Source: CAWEFA01 sp963851385 (lineage in GTDB: Bacteria; Bacteroidota; Bacteroidia; Bacteroidales; DTGW01). From it: 64,000 bases of DNA. The notes under the pieces are model-generated. The model made no database searches and was not told the DNA's origin. It worked only from the letters and a program-made list of their open reading frames with translations. Location of the stretch: contig CAWKPE010000015.1 of assembly GCA_963851385.1 (NCBI GenBank), positions 186,001 through 250,000 on the forward strand, read 5' to 3'. The position numbers and the translations under genes are program-made. The first letter of the stretch is position 1; every line of letters starts with the position of its first letter. Shown here one piece after another: positions 50,322-60,413 of this stretch.

Positions 50322-52274
50322 ATGATTTCAAAAGTAATAAACCTTATTAAATCATTTAAATTGCCTCATTTGAGAATAAATTTTTTTACTGGGAAAGGCT
50401 TAAGGTTTCGGTTTCTTGCATCTGTGCTTTTTTCAGCATTAATAATTTATTCAATGATGGGGATTTTTCTGTTGAATCGAATTAGGCAAGAATCAATAGT
50501 TTCAGCAAAAGCAATAGGCGACAGTTATGCTCGGGAATATGCAAACCTGATGATTGCTGAAATGAATGCCTATCTTAACCAGACGATTGGTTTAGCACAG
50601 GTTTTCCAATCAAACCTTGATTTATCAGTTAATACCAGATTAGATTTATATAAGAATAGTTTAAAAAGTACATTAGATAATGCCCCGGATTTATTAGCCG
50701 TATGGTTGAGTTTTCAACTTTTTTCTCTTGATTCAAGCTGGCATAATGATTATGGACGCCGACGCTTTACCTATTATCAAATAGGCGAAGACAAAGGATT
50801 TCAGGAAGATTTTCTTGATATGAAAGGCCATAATATTAATAGTGATTATTATAAGATCATGCAAAGTAAAAATATTGAGTTTAGTGAACCTTATTTCGAT
50901 ACATATGGTCATGATAGCACTAAAAAATTTTATATGACAAGTATTTGTGTACCCTTGTTTGATAAACAAAAAACATTTGTTGGACTAGCAGGTGTTGATA
51001 TGGATTTACAAAAACTTGAACCCTATGCAAAAAATATCGAATCATTTAATAATAGCTTTTCTATAATTTTATCTAATGGCGGTAAAATAGTTGTTGACAG
51101 AGATACTTCGAAAAAAGGCAAATTGTTTAGTGATATATTTAAAGAAGATGATAATCAACACCAGGTTATAAAAAAATTAAAAAGTGGTGAAACAGTTAAA
51201 TATGAAGGTAATATTGACGGTGAAACCTACTACTTGTCATTTGCACCTGTAATTCTTAGTCAAAAAACCAAACCATGGGCAATTGGCATTGCTATACCAA
51301 TGAAAGCAATTTACATGAGATCAAAAAAGGCATTATTATTTTCTATTATCATAGCAATTGTCGGATTAAGCTTTCTGGTACTTATTACGTTTTTATTAAC
51401 GGATAAGCTGGTAAAGCCTTTGGAAGATAGCATTTCTTTTGCCACTGACATAGGTAGAGGAAACCTAACTACACATATAATTTATAAAAGGACAGATGAA
51501 CTTGGCCAATTAACAAATGCTTTAGAAAGCATGGCAAATAATTTAAAAGAAATCGTCAGAAGCATCTCACTAGGTTCTGAGCAACTTACAAATATGGCAA
51601 AATCTTTATCAGGAAGTTCTAAACAATTACTATCTGCTTCATACCATCAATATGATAAATCAGAATTAGTGAATAAGTCTCTTCAGAATATGGTACAATA
51701 TATTCATAAAAATACTGAGTATTCTAAGAAAGCTGAAAATGTTTCAAAAGAAGCTGGACGAAAAATTAAGCAAAGTGTTCGCTTATCGGTTAAAGCTACT
51801 ACCAGCATGAACTATATATCGGAAAGAATAGGTGTTATTAATGATATTGCTTTGCAAACTAATATTCTGGCACTTAATGCTGCAGTAGAAGCTGCTCGAG
51901 CAGGAGAGCATGGCAGAGGATTTGCAGTTGTTGCTGCTGAAGTAAGAAAACTGGCTGAACGAAGTCGGGGTGCTGCAGATGAAATTACGGCATTGCTTAA
52001 TCAAACTCAACAAGATTCCGACGCGGCTGGCAATATGCTAGATCAAACAATACCTGAAATTGAAATCAATGCATCTTTGATTAATTCAATTATGACATCA
52101 AACAGTGATCAAAATACTAGTATTGAAGAAATTAATGAGGCAGTAGGAAAATTAAACGAAATCATTAAAGAAAATAATAATAATGCTAAAAGAATTGCTG
52201 TATTCTCTGAAGAAATAGAAAGGCAAGCTGACAAACTAAAGGAATTAATTAATCGTTTCAAAATAAGTAATTGA
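50322..52274 (+). CDS. methyl-accepting chemotaxis protein with Cache sensor
   Basis: A 650-residue transmembrane chemoreceptor. The first membrane helix (about 32-52) is followed by a periplasmic dCache-type region (GRRRFTYYQIGEDKGFQEDF, YGHDSTKKFYMTSICVPLF, VDMDLQKLEPYAKNI), a second helix (KALLFSIIIAIVGLSFLVLI), HAMP (TDELGQLTNALESMANNL) and the signalling hairpin with tip ALQTNILALNAAVEAARAGE and FAVVAAEVRKLAERS. No C-terminal methylation-docking pentapeptide is present and no che genes are in the window. Confidence 0.88.
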   Translation: MISKVINLIKSFKLPHLRINFFTGKGLRFRFLASVLFSALIIYSMMGIFLLNRIRQESIVSAKAIGDSYAREYANLMIAEMNAYLNQTIGLAQVFQSNLDLSVNTRLDLYKNSLKSTLDNAPDLLAVWLSFQLFSLDSSWHNDYGRRRFTYYQIGEDKGFQEDFLDMKGHNINSDYYKIMQSKNIEFSEPYFDTYGHDSTKKFYMTSICVPLFDKQKTFVGLAGVDMDLQKLEPYAKNIESFNNSFSIILSNGGKIVVDRDTSKKGKLFSDIFKEDDNQHQVIKKLKSGETVKYEGNIDGETYYLSFAPVILSQKTKPWAIGIAIPMKAIYMRSKKALLFSIIIAIVGLSFLVLITFLLTDKLVKPLEDSISFATDIGRGNLTTHIIYKRTDELGQLTNALESMANNLKEIVRSISLGSEQLTNMAKSLSGSSKQLLSASYHQYDKSELVNKSLQNMVQYIHKNTEYSKKAENVSKEAGRKIKQSVRLSVKATTSMNYISERIGVINDIALQTNILALNAAVEAARAGEHGRGFAVVAAEVRKLAERSRGAADEITALLNQTQQDSDAAGNMLDQTIPEIEINASLINSIMTSNSDQNTSIEEINEAVGKLNEIIKENNNNAKRIAVFSEEIERQADKLKELINRFKISN

Positions 52275-52315
52275 TTAGTACTAATTGAACAAAGTAAATT
52301 TTTTAAAGTTTATTG

Positions 52316-53023
52316 TCAATTATTTCTTTTTTCAATTAATTCTGCAACATTTTTATCTTGATTTCTGGAATTTATAAGATTTCCAATAGGCCATACTTCA
52401 ATGTCATTATCAGAAATTGGACTTAATAGAGAAGAAATTTTCAATCCATTTTTTGAGTTATCTATCCATGCTTCTTCATTATTTTTAGATAATATAACGG
52501 GCATTCTTTTTTTAGAATTATGAATTTTAGCCATTACGGAATTTGCTTCACATGTTATAACTGAGAATCCATTGTAGATTTCACCAGATTGTAAGTCAAC
52601 CCATTCATCATAAATACCTGCTACTGCGAAAATATCATCACTTTTCATTTTTATATAAAATGGAATTTTTTCTTTACCATTATGTTGCCACTCAAAAAAA
52701 CCATGCGTTAAGATTAAACATCTTTTTTTCTTCAATGGTTCTCGAAAAGATGGTTTGTCTTTTAAGGTTTCTGCCTTTGCATTTAAAGTATTATATCTAA
52801 ATTCTCTGGCTTTTGAAACATCTTTCAACCATGAGGGAATAAGCCCCCAATTCATAAGAGAAATATTCAATGATTTTTCCAGTGTAATTACAGGCACCTT
52901 AGGGAATTCAAATGCTGAAATATAATACTTAGGTTCAAATTCCTCTGAATTTAATTCGAACCTTCTATTAAATCGAGACTCAATTTCTGTTCTGGTTTTA
53001 TGAATTTCGATTACAAAGCACAT
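52316..53023 (-). CDS. SRAP-domain (HMCES/YedK-type) abasic-site protein
   Basis: A 235-residue protein of the SRAP family that crosslinks to abasic sites in single-stranded DNA. The catalytic Cys is residue 2 (MCFVIEIH). YNTLNAKAETLKDKPSF, KRCLILTHGFFEWQ and KIHNSKKRMPVIL (canonical IH..RMP) are all present, including the conserved Glu and His. It lies beside the IS4 element, but the family is found broadly in bacteria; a link to the element is not implied. Confidence 0.88.
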   Translation of the reverse strand: MCFVIEIHKTRTEIESRFNRRFELNSEEFEPKYYISAFEFPKVPVITLEKSLNISLMNWGLIPSWLKDVSKAREFRYNTLNAKAETLKDKPSFREPLKKKRCLILTHGFFEWQHNGKEKIPFYIKMKSDDIFAVAGIYDEWVDLQSGEIYNGFSVITCEANSVMAKIHNSKKRMPVILSKNNEEAWIDNSKNGLKISSLLSPISDNDIEVWPIGNLINSRNQDKNVAELIEKRNN

Positions 53024-53496
53024 ATTATTATAAAATTCAAATTAATTCAGAAATGTAATTTATGTTTGGATCCATTATAACAAAAAAAGCAAATTACATA
53101 CAATAATATTCATTTTATATTTACTAAAAATATTTTTAATGCGTGTATGTATTAATAAAAAATTTTCAGTCACTATGTCACAGTCTTAAAAATATTTTCT
53201 AAAATTTTAAAAAAAAAGTCAATTATTCAGACAATGACATTTAAAAAAATATTGATAAATTCGCAATTAGTTTTAATTTGATAATAAATATAATATGAAC
53301 AAATAGTAAATTAAATGGGAAAAAACTTATTTGACTTAATTTTTTCTTAAAAAAAATACCTGACAAAACTTCATTAAATAAATATTTTCTTATATTTTAT
53401 TTAATTTATAGTCTGAATGATTTTTAAAAAATGATTCAATAAAGTTGAAGTTTTCTAATATCTATTTTCAATAAATTTTTGACCTTTTCAATTATT
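53024..53496. other. intergenic, AT-rich, no gene seen
   Basis: About 470 bases between the SRAP gene and the IS4 target duplication. It has several poly-A and poly-T runs and no open frame, RNA or clear terminator. Confidence 0.4.
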
Positions 53497-53505
53497 ATCT
53501 TAACT

Positions 53506-54816
53506 CATTAGTGTCCACTTAAATGTAATTGATTTTCAACTGTATACAATTTAGTTCTTTGACATCTTTGTAATCTTGATTTGTAAGTAGTTCTTTTAGA
53601 GGTGTTTTATCCAAAAGGGATATGCTTAAAATCTGTAGAATTTCGTAGATTGAACGCTCTACTTTCAATTTGTTACTAATTATTGTAACCAGACAATAAA
53701 CAATGATTGCTGAGTAAATTTGTATTTTGACCGCGTTAGGGGTTGTTCCCCAAAACGATTTTATCTTCAGATGCTGTTTTATCCATTTGAAAAACAATTC
53801 AACTTTCCAACGGTATTTGTAAAGTAATGCAATTTCATGAGCAGGTAGATCAACATTATTTGTCAAAAAAATAAGGGTTTTCCCGGTTTCTTCATCGTGA
53901 TACTTAATCTTTCGAAGTTTTTCTGGGTAATCTTTAGATGAATAAAAACTCTCAAGACTTCCTATCTGATCGGAAAGCACACCGCTTTTTTTTTTATTTT
54001 GTTTGAGTAGATACGCTTAAATCTGAAGTTTGATTTCGTTCGGGTTACAAAATATGCCGAATGCAAATGTATCTTGAATAACCTCTTAAAATCAATATAA
54101 CCACGATCAAGAATGTAATATCCTCCTGATTCGTAATGTAAAAAATCCAGAAGATTTACATCATGCACCGAGGCTTTGGTTATATAGATATAAGTAGGTA
54201 TTGAAGTTTTAATATCATACAAGGTATGCAACTTCACTCCACCTTTGGCTTTGCGGAACTCCGCCCACCAAAAGACATTCAGGCATAAATCAATAGTAGA
54301 AGAATCAAAGGCATAGACATTCGATTTGATGTTTAGCTCAAAGTTTTTAACTACTGATGATTTTCTGGCTTCATTAATCAAATAATAAGCAAACTCTTCA
54401 AATATTTTATGGTTACGCTTTTCATTTGCTTTGGCCAGGTTTGAACGAGTGACACTCTTGCTAAAACCCAAATGATAATATTTGGATTTGTGAGCATCTA
54501 ACCCGATCATCAAATCACGCATACTCTCTCTTCCTGTTAACTGACCAAATAGCATACATAAAAGCTGATTCCAACAAGTAAAAAACCTAATGTGCTTATT
54601 CCCGCTGTATTTATCAACAAGACAATCGAAAACACGTTTAGGAAGAAAATCTGTAAGTTGAGAGTAAACATATTTGCCTTTATTCATGGTTTCTAGCTTT
54701 TCACAAAGCTAAAAACCAACTTTTCAATTCAAATCGACACGTGACAAAAAAGCTCTGCAAACTCGATTTACAAAGAATTTCAAAGAACGATATTTAATTT
54801 TTAGTGGACACTAATG
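53506..54816 (-). mobile_element. IS4-family insertion sequence (1311 bp)
   Basis: Terminal inverted repeats begin CATTAGTGTCCACT at both ends (18 bases with one mismatch). A 9-base target duplication ATCTTAACT flanks it at 53497-53505 and 54817-54825. It carries one IS4-type transposase on the minus strand. Confidence 0.93.
53519..54687 (-). CDS. IS4-family transposase, -1 frameshift at A10
   Basis: A DDE transposase of about 390 residues in two frames. The first frame (MNKGKYVYSQLTDFLPKR, ending at 53962) has the catalytic Asp of YAFDSSTIDL and GGYYILDRGYIDFKRL; the second (53519-53980) has YKYRWKVELFFKWIK, the Y-(2)-R-(3)-E-(6)-K signature with the catalytic Glu. They join across a run of ten A (T on +, 53986-53995) by a -1 slip, or if one A is added. 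Whether the slip is programmed, as in some ISs, or a read error cannot be told from sequence alone. Confidence 0.88.
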
Positions 54817-54846
54817 ATCTTAACTATAAAACAAATCGTTTTTCAA

Positions 54847-57072
54847 TTATATTATATCATATCTCTGAGCGCTTTTAATTCCTTTTATCTTCATAAGTTT
54901 ATGAATTAGCATTTCTAAATGATTAACATCCTTGACAAATAGTTTAATAATACCTTCAAACTGATCTTCAGTTGTATCTATATTTATTGAACGAAGATTT
55001 ACTTTTGAATCTTTAGTGATGATATCAGAAAGTTTACTTAAAATACCTACCTCATTTTCACCTATAAGCTTAATAGAAGCATGAAAACTATTATGTCCAG
55101 CAGATTCTGACCAGTGTGCTTTTAATACACGATAACCATACTTTTTAATCATTTGGGAAGCATTCGGACAATTTAATCTGTGTATTTTTATTCCCTCGCT
55201 AATTGTAACAAAACCAAAGATTTCGTCTCCAAGAATAGGATTGCAACATTTGGCAAGTTTGTAATCTACATTATTTAAGATTTTTTCATCAATTATTAAG
55301 ACATTTTCAAAATTATCAGAGATAACAGGCATTATTTTTTCAATTGGCAAATCTCCAATTTTTTCAGTTGTTTTTGATTCATTTGCTTCAGTGGTGATCA
55401 AGAAATTCTTTATTTCAGACATGGTAATATTTTCATTGGCTATCAATGAATAAAAATCTATTGAATTCTTTAATTTAAAATATCTTAATAATTTTGAAAT
55501 AATTAAATCATTGAATGGTAACTTCCAATTACGCATTCTTCGTTTGAATATTTCTTTGCCATTATCAGCTTCTTTTTGTTTTTCTTCTTTTAGTGCAAAT
55601 TTAATTTTTGATTTAGCTTTACTTGTTTTTACGAATTCCAGCCAATCAGATTTAGGTGTTTGATTTTTTGAAGTTTGAATTTCTACTTTATCGCCGTTGC
55701 TTAAAACAAAACGAATAGGCACATTTTTACCATTAACGCGTGCTCCTGTACATTTATCACCTATATCACTATGAATATCATATGCAAAATCTAATACTGT
55801 AGAACCTTTGCGCAATTTCCTTAAATCACCCTTTGGAGTAAATACGAATATCTCATTCAAATCATTATTTAATTTAGCTGATTCAAAATAATGAGGATCA
55901 CTAGTATCGGGTATTTCTAATACCTTTGACATTTTTTTTAACCATGCATCAAAACTATCAGTACTTTTTTGTCCTTTATATTTCCAATGCGCAGCAAGAC
56001 CTTTTTCAGCTATTTCATCCATACGTTTAGAACGAATTTGGACTTCAACCCATTTTTCACCAGGCACAAGTACCGTTGTATGAAGAGATTCATAACCGTT
56101 ATATTTTGGTTTTGAAATCCAATCACGCATACGTTTTGGATTAGGTTGATATAAACTTGTTACAATTGAAAATACATTCCAACAATCTGATTTTTCATTT
56201 ATTGAGTTACTATTAAGAATTATTCGAATTGCAAAAACATCAAATACTTCATTTAATTCAACATTTTTTTTATTCATTTTATTCCAAATGGAGAAAACAG
56301 ATTTTGTGCGACTTTTAATTTCATAATCAAAGCCATTGGAATCCAATTCTAATTTAATCGGGGATATTATTTCTCTGATAAATCTATTCCTTTTTACAGA
56401 TGTTTCCTGAAGTTGAACAGAAATAAAATCATACATTTTAGAATTCGTAAATTTCATAGACAGATCTTCAAGTTCAGTTTTAAGTAAATGCATACCTAAC
56501 CTATGTCCAATTGGAGCATAAAGATTAAAGGTTTCATTTGCAATTCTTTTCTGACTTTCAGCATCTTCAAAATCCAAATTGCGCATAACATACAATCTTT
56601 CAGCCAATTTTATTAATATTACTCTAATATCACTAGTAAGGGTCAACAAAAGTTTTCGAAAGTTTTCAGCCTGATTAAGTTTATTATTTGAATCTATTTT
56701 AGAAATCTTGTTCAATTCATCTGACATAGAAAGAATTTTATTGCTAAATGCTTCTTCTATTTTAATTCTTTCAATACTTTCATTTTCTATAAATTTATAT
56801 AACAAAGCACATAAAATTGAATCTGTCCCGAGTCCTATTTCAGAAGTTACAATTTGAGCAATTTGCAGGGAATGGATCAATAATGGACCATAGAATTTAA
56901 TAATATCCTTTATGCTTGCCTTGTTGATCATAGTAAAAGCAAGACGTACGTATGAAATATTTATAATGTGTATCGATTCTTTACAGAGTTTTAATAATTT
57001 TCTATACTCCTTAATAATATGAGGTGAAATAAAGACTTTTTCTTTTGACATAATAATATTTGATTGTAGCAA
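54847..57072 (-). CDS. relA: RelA/SpoT-family (p)ppGpp synthetase with degenerate HD domain
   Basis: A 741-residue RSH protein. The HD hydrolase region is recognisable (LLIHSLQIAQIVTSEIGL), but the catalytic LLHD of bifunctional enzymes is LLYKFIEN and LADRLHNMRTL is LAERLYVMRNL, so the hydrolase is probably dead. The synthetase is normal: SIWNKMNKKNVELNEVFDVF, RMRDWISKPKYNGYESLH and EVQIRSKRMDEIAEKGLAAH. A TGS domain (FVFTPKGDLRKLRKGS), the KCCNPILGDEIFGFV cysteine motif and a C-terminal ACT domain follow. It should make ppGpp under stress, with another RSH doing the breakdown. Confidence 0.88.
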   Translation of the reverse strand: MLQSNIIMSKEKVFISPHIIKEYRKLLKLCKESIHIINISYVRLAFTMINKASIKDIIKFYGPLLIHSLQIAQIVTSEIGLGTDSILCALLYKFIENESIERIKIEEAFSNKILSMSDELNKISKIDSNNKLNQAENFRKLLLTLTSDIRVILIKLAERLYVMRNLDFEDAESQKRIANETFNLYAPIGHRLGMHLLKTELEDLSMKFTNSKMYDFISVQLQETSVKRNRFIREIISPIKLELDSNGFDYEIKSRTKSVFSIWNKMNKKNVELNEVFDVFAIRIILNSNSINEKSDCWNVFSIVTSLYQPNPKRMRDWISKPKYNGYESLHTTVLVPGEKWVEVQIRSKRMDEIAEKGLAAHWKYKGQKSTDSFDAWLKKMSKVLEIPDTSDPHYFESAKLNNDLNEIFVFTPKGDLRKLRKGSTVLDFAYDIHSDIGDKCTGARVNGKNVPIRFVLSNGDKVEIQTSKNQTPKSDWLEFVKTSKAKSKIKFALKEEKQKEADNGKEIFKRRMRNWKLPFNDLIISKLLRYFKLKNSIDFYSLIANENITMSEIKNFLITTEANESKTTEKIGDLPIEKIMPVISDNFENVLIIDEKILNNVDYKLAKCCNPILGDEIFGFVTISEGIKIHRLNCPNASQMIKKYGYRVLKAHWSESAGHNSFHASIKLIGENEVGILSKLSDIITKDSKVNLRSINIDTTEDQFEGIIKLFVKDVNHLEMLIHKLMKIKGIKSAQRYDII

Positions 57073-57149
57073 ACTATTAATATTTAAGTCGAAAACAACA
57101 AAATTAAATTAAAGTTATTTAGAAGTATCTTAACATGATATCTTTTGAA

Positions 57150-57182
57150 TATAAAAAATCCCGGAAGAAATTTCCGGGATAA
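57150..57182 (-). terminator. rho-independent terminator
   Basis: TCCCGGAA and TTCCGGGA pair around a short loop, followed by T on the minus strand, just after the DUF6588-like gene. Confidence 0.88.
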
Positions 57183-57202
57183 ATTATTAATAATTTTAAA
57201 AG

Positions 57203-58312
57203 TTATCTAAAACTAACTCCAAGTCCAACGGTTGTAATTGAATAGTTTGCATATGTATAATCAACATTAAATCCGATTAGACCCATTTTTAATTTGAACC
57301 CAATATTCAAACGAGGTTTTGTACCTCCTTTGATTGATATGTTTACTGGATTGGCTTTTATATCGTTTACAGTTACATCAACTTGATTTTGTGTTGAATT
57401 AAAAGTTGTTGGAATAGGAAAATTGCCTAATAATTTTAAATCAGTACTGGTAGAACTAAAACCTATACCACCGTAAAAAGTAATTACTGGAATATCCAAA
57501 GAAACTATTGCACTTGCAGTAAAGCTTTTAACCATTAAATCTAATTGCTGGTTAGAGTAATCCAATGAATCAGAACCATTAATAAATAATATGTTGTTAT
57601 TAGAATAAAAATCACTAAACGGACTTAGATTTATTTCATTCACCATATGAAGTCTGCTATAACCAGCAATTATAGAAATATTAAGGAAAGGTAATTCATC
57701 TATTGCAGGAATCCACTGTTTAATGCTATGTTTGAGACCAATCCCCCATAAGCCTATTTTACTTTTACCACCATTGCCTAAGGAAATTGATGGCATATAG
57801 CGCCCGATAATTTCAGTACCCTTTATTAGTCCTAAACCTAATTGAATCATAGGAATTGGTACAAATCCCAGGTTTATTCCACCTGGCGTATTATATGATA
57901 CTATAGGATGATTGCTTGCATCGGTATAACTAATTAAAGGTCCAGGATTTGTTCCCCCGGCAATAGTTTGCGCAATTGAGGGAGTTATAATACTTGGATT
58001 CGAATTGAGATGTAAATCATTTACATCAAATGTCTTATCAGCAGAAGGTATAAAAGCCACATTAAAAGTTAGAGTAAAATCAAAACCTAAAAGACTATGT
58101 ACTTTAGCAGTATTATACCAACCTGCATTCAAATTATAGCCAAATGCATTGGTGAAAGGTTTGACATAAGCACCCAAAAGTTTGCTAGCGTCATTTGCAC
58201 CTCCTGAAACAAATAGTCCCACATCAGTAATTTGAGCAAAAGTCGTGCTATTGCTTAGAATAATAAGAGCTAATAAAGCACATGTTTTAAACTTTTTTGA
58301 AATTTTTTTCAT
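57203..58312 (-). CDS. DUF6588-like outer-membrane protein
   Basis: A 369-residue secreted barrel-type protein. The signal ends near TFAQ (about 27) and the mature start ITDVGLFVSGGANDASKLLG, YVKPFTNAFGYNLNAGWYN and LLGFDFTLTFNVAFIP match the DUF6588 pattern. The sequence ends in a typical outer-membrane strand (YSITTVGLGVSFR). Function unknown. It has its own terminator. Confidence 0.7.
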   Translation of the reverse strand: MKKISKKFKTCALLALIILSNSTTFAQITDVGLFVSGGANDASKLLGAYVKPFTNAFGYNLNAGWYNTAKVHSLLGFDFTLTFNVAFIPSADKTFDVNDLHLNSNPSIITPSIAQTIAGGTNPGPLISYTDASNHPIVSYNTPGGINLGFVPIPMIQLGLGLIKGTEIIGRYMPSISLGNGGKSKIGLWGIGLKHSIKQWIPAIDELPFLNISIIAGYSRLHMVNEINLSPFSDFYSNNNILFINGSDSLDYSNQQLDLMVKSFTASAIVSLDIPVITFYGGIGFSSTSTDLKLLGNFPIPTTFNSTQNQVDVTVNDIKANPVNISIKGGTKPRLNIGFKLKMGLIGFNVDYTYANYSITTVGLGVSFR

Positions 58313-58405
58313 ATTAAATAAAGTTTTATTTTACTACAAATTTTGTCTAATATACAAATAAAATATTTTAAATAGATTATTCAAATTATCATTAATAATA
58401 ATGTC

Positions 58406-59557
58406 TTATTTCATTTTGTTTTTACAATAATTCATCAAAATATTTTTAATAAGGGGACAATAATAGCTCTGATAAAAACTCTTATTATCATCTGGATTAA
58501 TAATTTCAATTAGTTTACGATTAATTGCCAAACTGAAATTAAATCGGTTAACACGATTGTATGCAAAATCTCCTGCAAAGTAGAACATATTTAATCCGTA
58601 TTTATTATAAGCATAAATTATTGCGGGGAAACTCGCGGAGAGATTATTTGCATGAATTATTGAGTCTCCCAAATCAGTCAGATATATATTGTAGTATGCC
58701 AATACTTCATTGGTATCTGCTACAGAAACTATTTCAAACCAATTTAAAAATTCAATATCATCAGGCAAATGAAATTTATTTTGCAATTCATTGCATGAAT
58801 TAATATAAGGTTTTTCTGAAATTAAATGTATATTCTTTTGAAGGACAATTACTTTGTTATTATTTGTCAGAATAATTCCAGGTCCCTTGTAAGGCCAATG
58901 CCTGTTATTTTGAAAGAAATATTTATTTACAAGCGCACTCGGTAATTCAGCTTTATTAGATGAATCAAGATTACTGACGAATTTACCAATCCAGCCACTT
59001 GAATGAATTCCTAATAAATTTTCAGTTTTATATCTTATCAATTCTGAAGTTGGTATACCCAGCGTATTGTATTCTAACATAATTAGCTTATTTTTTTCTT
59101 TCATTTTTCTGAGTAGCAGATAATCGTTTTGATTAAGTCCGCCCTCAATTAAGGAACCCTCTGCATTTGCCCTAAACTCTTTATACCATTCACTATAGGA
59201 TATTCCATAAGTATCTATATAATATAATACGTCATAAGTATCCGAGATGCTATCAATTTGTTCAAGGGAAATTCTTTTTATTTTATATTGGCGATTACTT
59301 AATGGTTTTTGTGGAAAGAAACCATAATAATCTCTTTTACAATCATAATAGTCGCCAGAAAGCTTTGTTATACGTGAGTTACCTAAAATCTCAAAAAATG
59401 AACGATGGGTTTCATAATTAAAATTTTTTACAGATTTATCTAAAACAAAAATATTAATTTCTGTTTTGGGATGCCAAAGCCAAATAATGTAATCACATAT
59501 AATTAGTAATAAAATGATAAAAACAATGGATAGAAGAATATATTTAATAGTTTTCAC
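58406..59557 (-). CDS. membrane-anchored protein of unknown function
   Basis: A 383-residue protein with an N-terminal membrane helix (YILLSIVFIILLLIICDYI) and a long extracytoplasmic domain. The domain is not recognised; it contains VLYYIDTYGISYSEWYKEF, LNQNDYLLLRKMKEKNKLIM, LGIHSSGWIGKFV and HWPYKGPGIILTNNNKVIVL, suggesting an alpha/beta fold with a GATase-like flavour in the GGLNQNDY region. No catalytic triad can be named. It stands alone between a barrel gene and a long noncoding stretch. Confidence 0.6.
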   Translation of the reverse strand: MKTIKYILLSIVFIILLLIICDYIIWLWHPKTEINIFVLDKSVKNFNYETHRSFFEILGNSRITKLSGDYYDCKRDYYGFFPQKPLSNRQYKIKRISLEQIDSISDTYDVLYYIDTYGISYSEWYKEFRANAEGSLIEGGLNQNDYLLLRKMKEKNKLIMLEYNTLGIPTSELIRYKTENLLGIHSSGWIGKFVSNLDSSNKAELPSALVNKYFFQNNRHWPYKGPGIILTNNNKVIVLQKNIHLISEKPYINSCNELQNKFHLPDDIEFLNWFEIVSVADTNEVLAYYNIYLTDLGDSIIHANNLSASFPAIIYAYNKYGLNMFYFAGDFAYNRVNRFNFSLAINRKLIEIINPDDNKSFYQSYYCPLIKNILMNYCKNKMK

Positions 59558-59870
59558 TTTAAAAATGTAATTTATTATGATAATAAGTTAAAATTGATAT
59601 AATTCTATATCACAAAAATTTACAATTTGATTACTAAATAAACTATAAGTACTACTTGTACTTATAAAAGTGAGAAAACCTATAATAATAAATAAAAACT
59701 GTTTAATTAATTTATGACTAAATGTAGTAATATTATTCTAATAAGCATAATAAATATTGAGTGGCTACTAATAGTTGAAAATCGATATTATACCGATTAT
59801 TAGTTCATAAAAAATTAAGTAAAAACTAGGTTTGCACTTATAATGTTATAAAGACATTAAATATATTATA
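59558..59870. other. intergenic, very AT-rich, no gene seen
   Basis: About 310 bases before the decayed VOC gene, with no frame of note. Confidence 0.4.
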
Positions 59871-60223
59871 TGAATAAAACTAAACACAAATTTTTTGTAG
59901 AAAATGTAGCACTTTCTGCAAATTATTATAAAGAATATCTTGGTTTCAGTTTATAGAAAAAACATCGAAAATTTGGCCAACTTTATTCTTCACAAATGCT
60001 TTTTTATAATTATGTTCTTTATTTTGAATAATCGAATAAAACTGATAATAATAATAAAATAATTTTTCAATTAAACTTGAACAATATTTAAATTAGGTAA
60101 TTTTATAATAATTAATGAATAAAATTTAAAATATGTAATTTGCTTATTAATGATGAATACGGAATTATAAAGTTTTCTTTAATAGATTGTGATGGAAATA
60201 TAATAGTTTTTAGAAGTCATTAA
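59871..60223 (+). pseudogene. VOC (glyoxalase/bleomycin-resistance) family pseudogene
   Basis: ATG at 59871 opens MNKTKHKFFVENVALSANYY and KEYLGFSL, a classic VOC start, then stops. The next frame gives EKTSKIWPTLFFTNAFL, another gives NNNKIIFQLNLNNI, and the end reads DEYGIIKFSLIDCDGNIIVF with RSH, a classic VOC finish. Total length (353 bases, about 117 codons) is that of an intact VOC protein. Several indels are needed, so it is decayed or badly read. Confidence 0.7.
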
Positions 60224-60413
60224 ATAATGTCTATATTATTTCATCTCGTCATAATTTTAGCAATTGAAAATGATTATCAGATATGTAATAAAACGATCTA
60301 AATAGTACATGTTCTATTTTACATTTTTTTAAATAAAAAAAATATTTATTCCTTTTTATTTGGTATAGTAATTGAAGATATTTGCAAATATTAAAAATCA
60401 AAAATCTCAAACC

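Noticed and set aside
53024..53496. CRISPR or phage remains in the AT-rich gap
   Set aside because: No repeated spacers, no phage genes, only poly-A/T runs.
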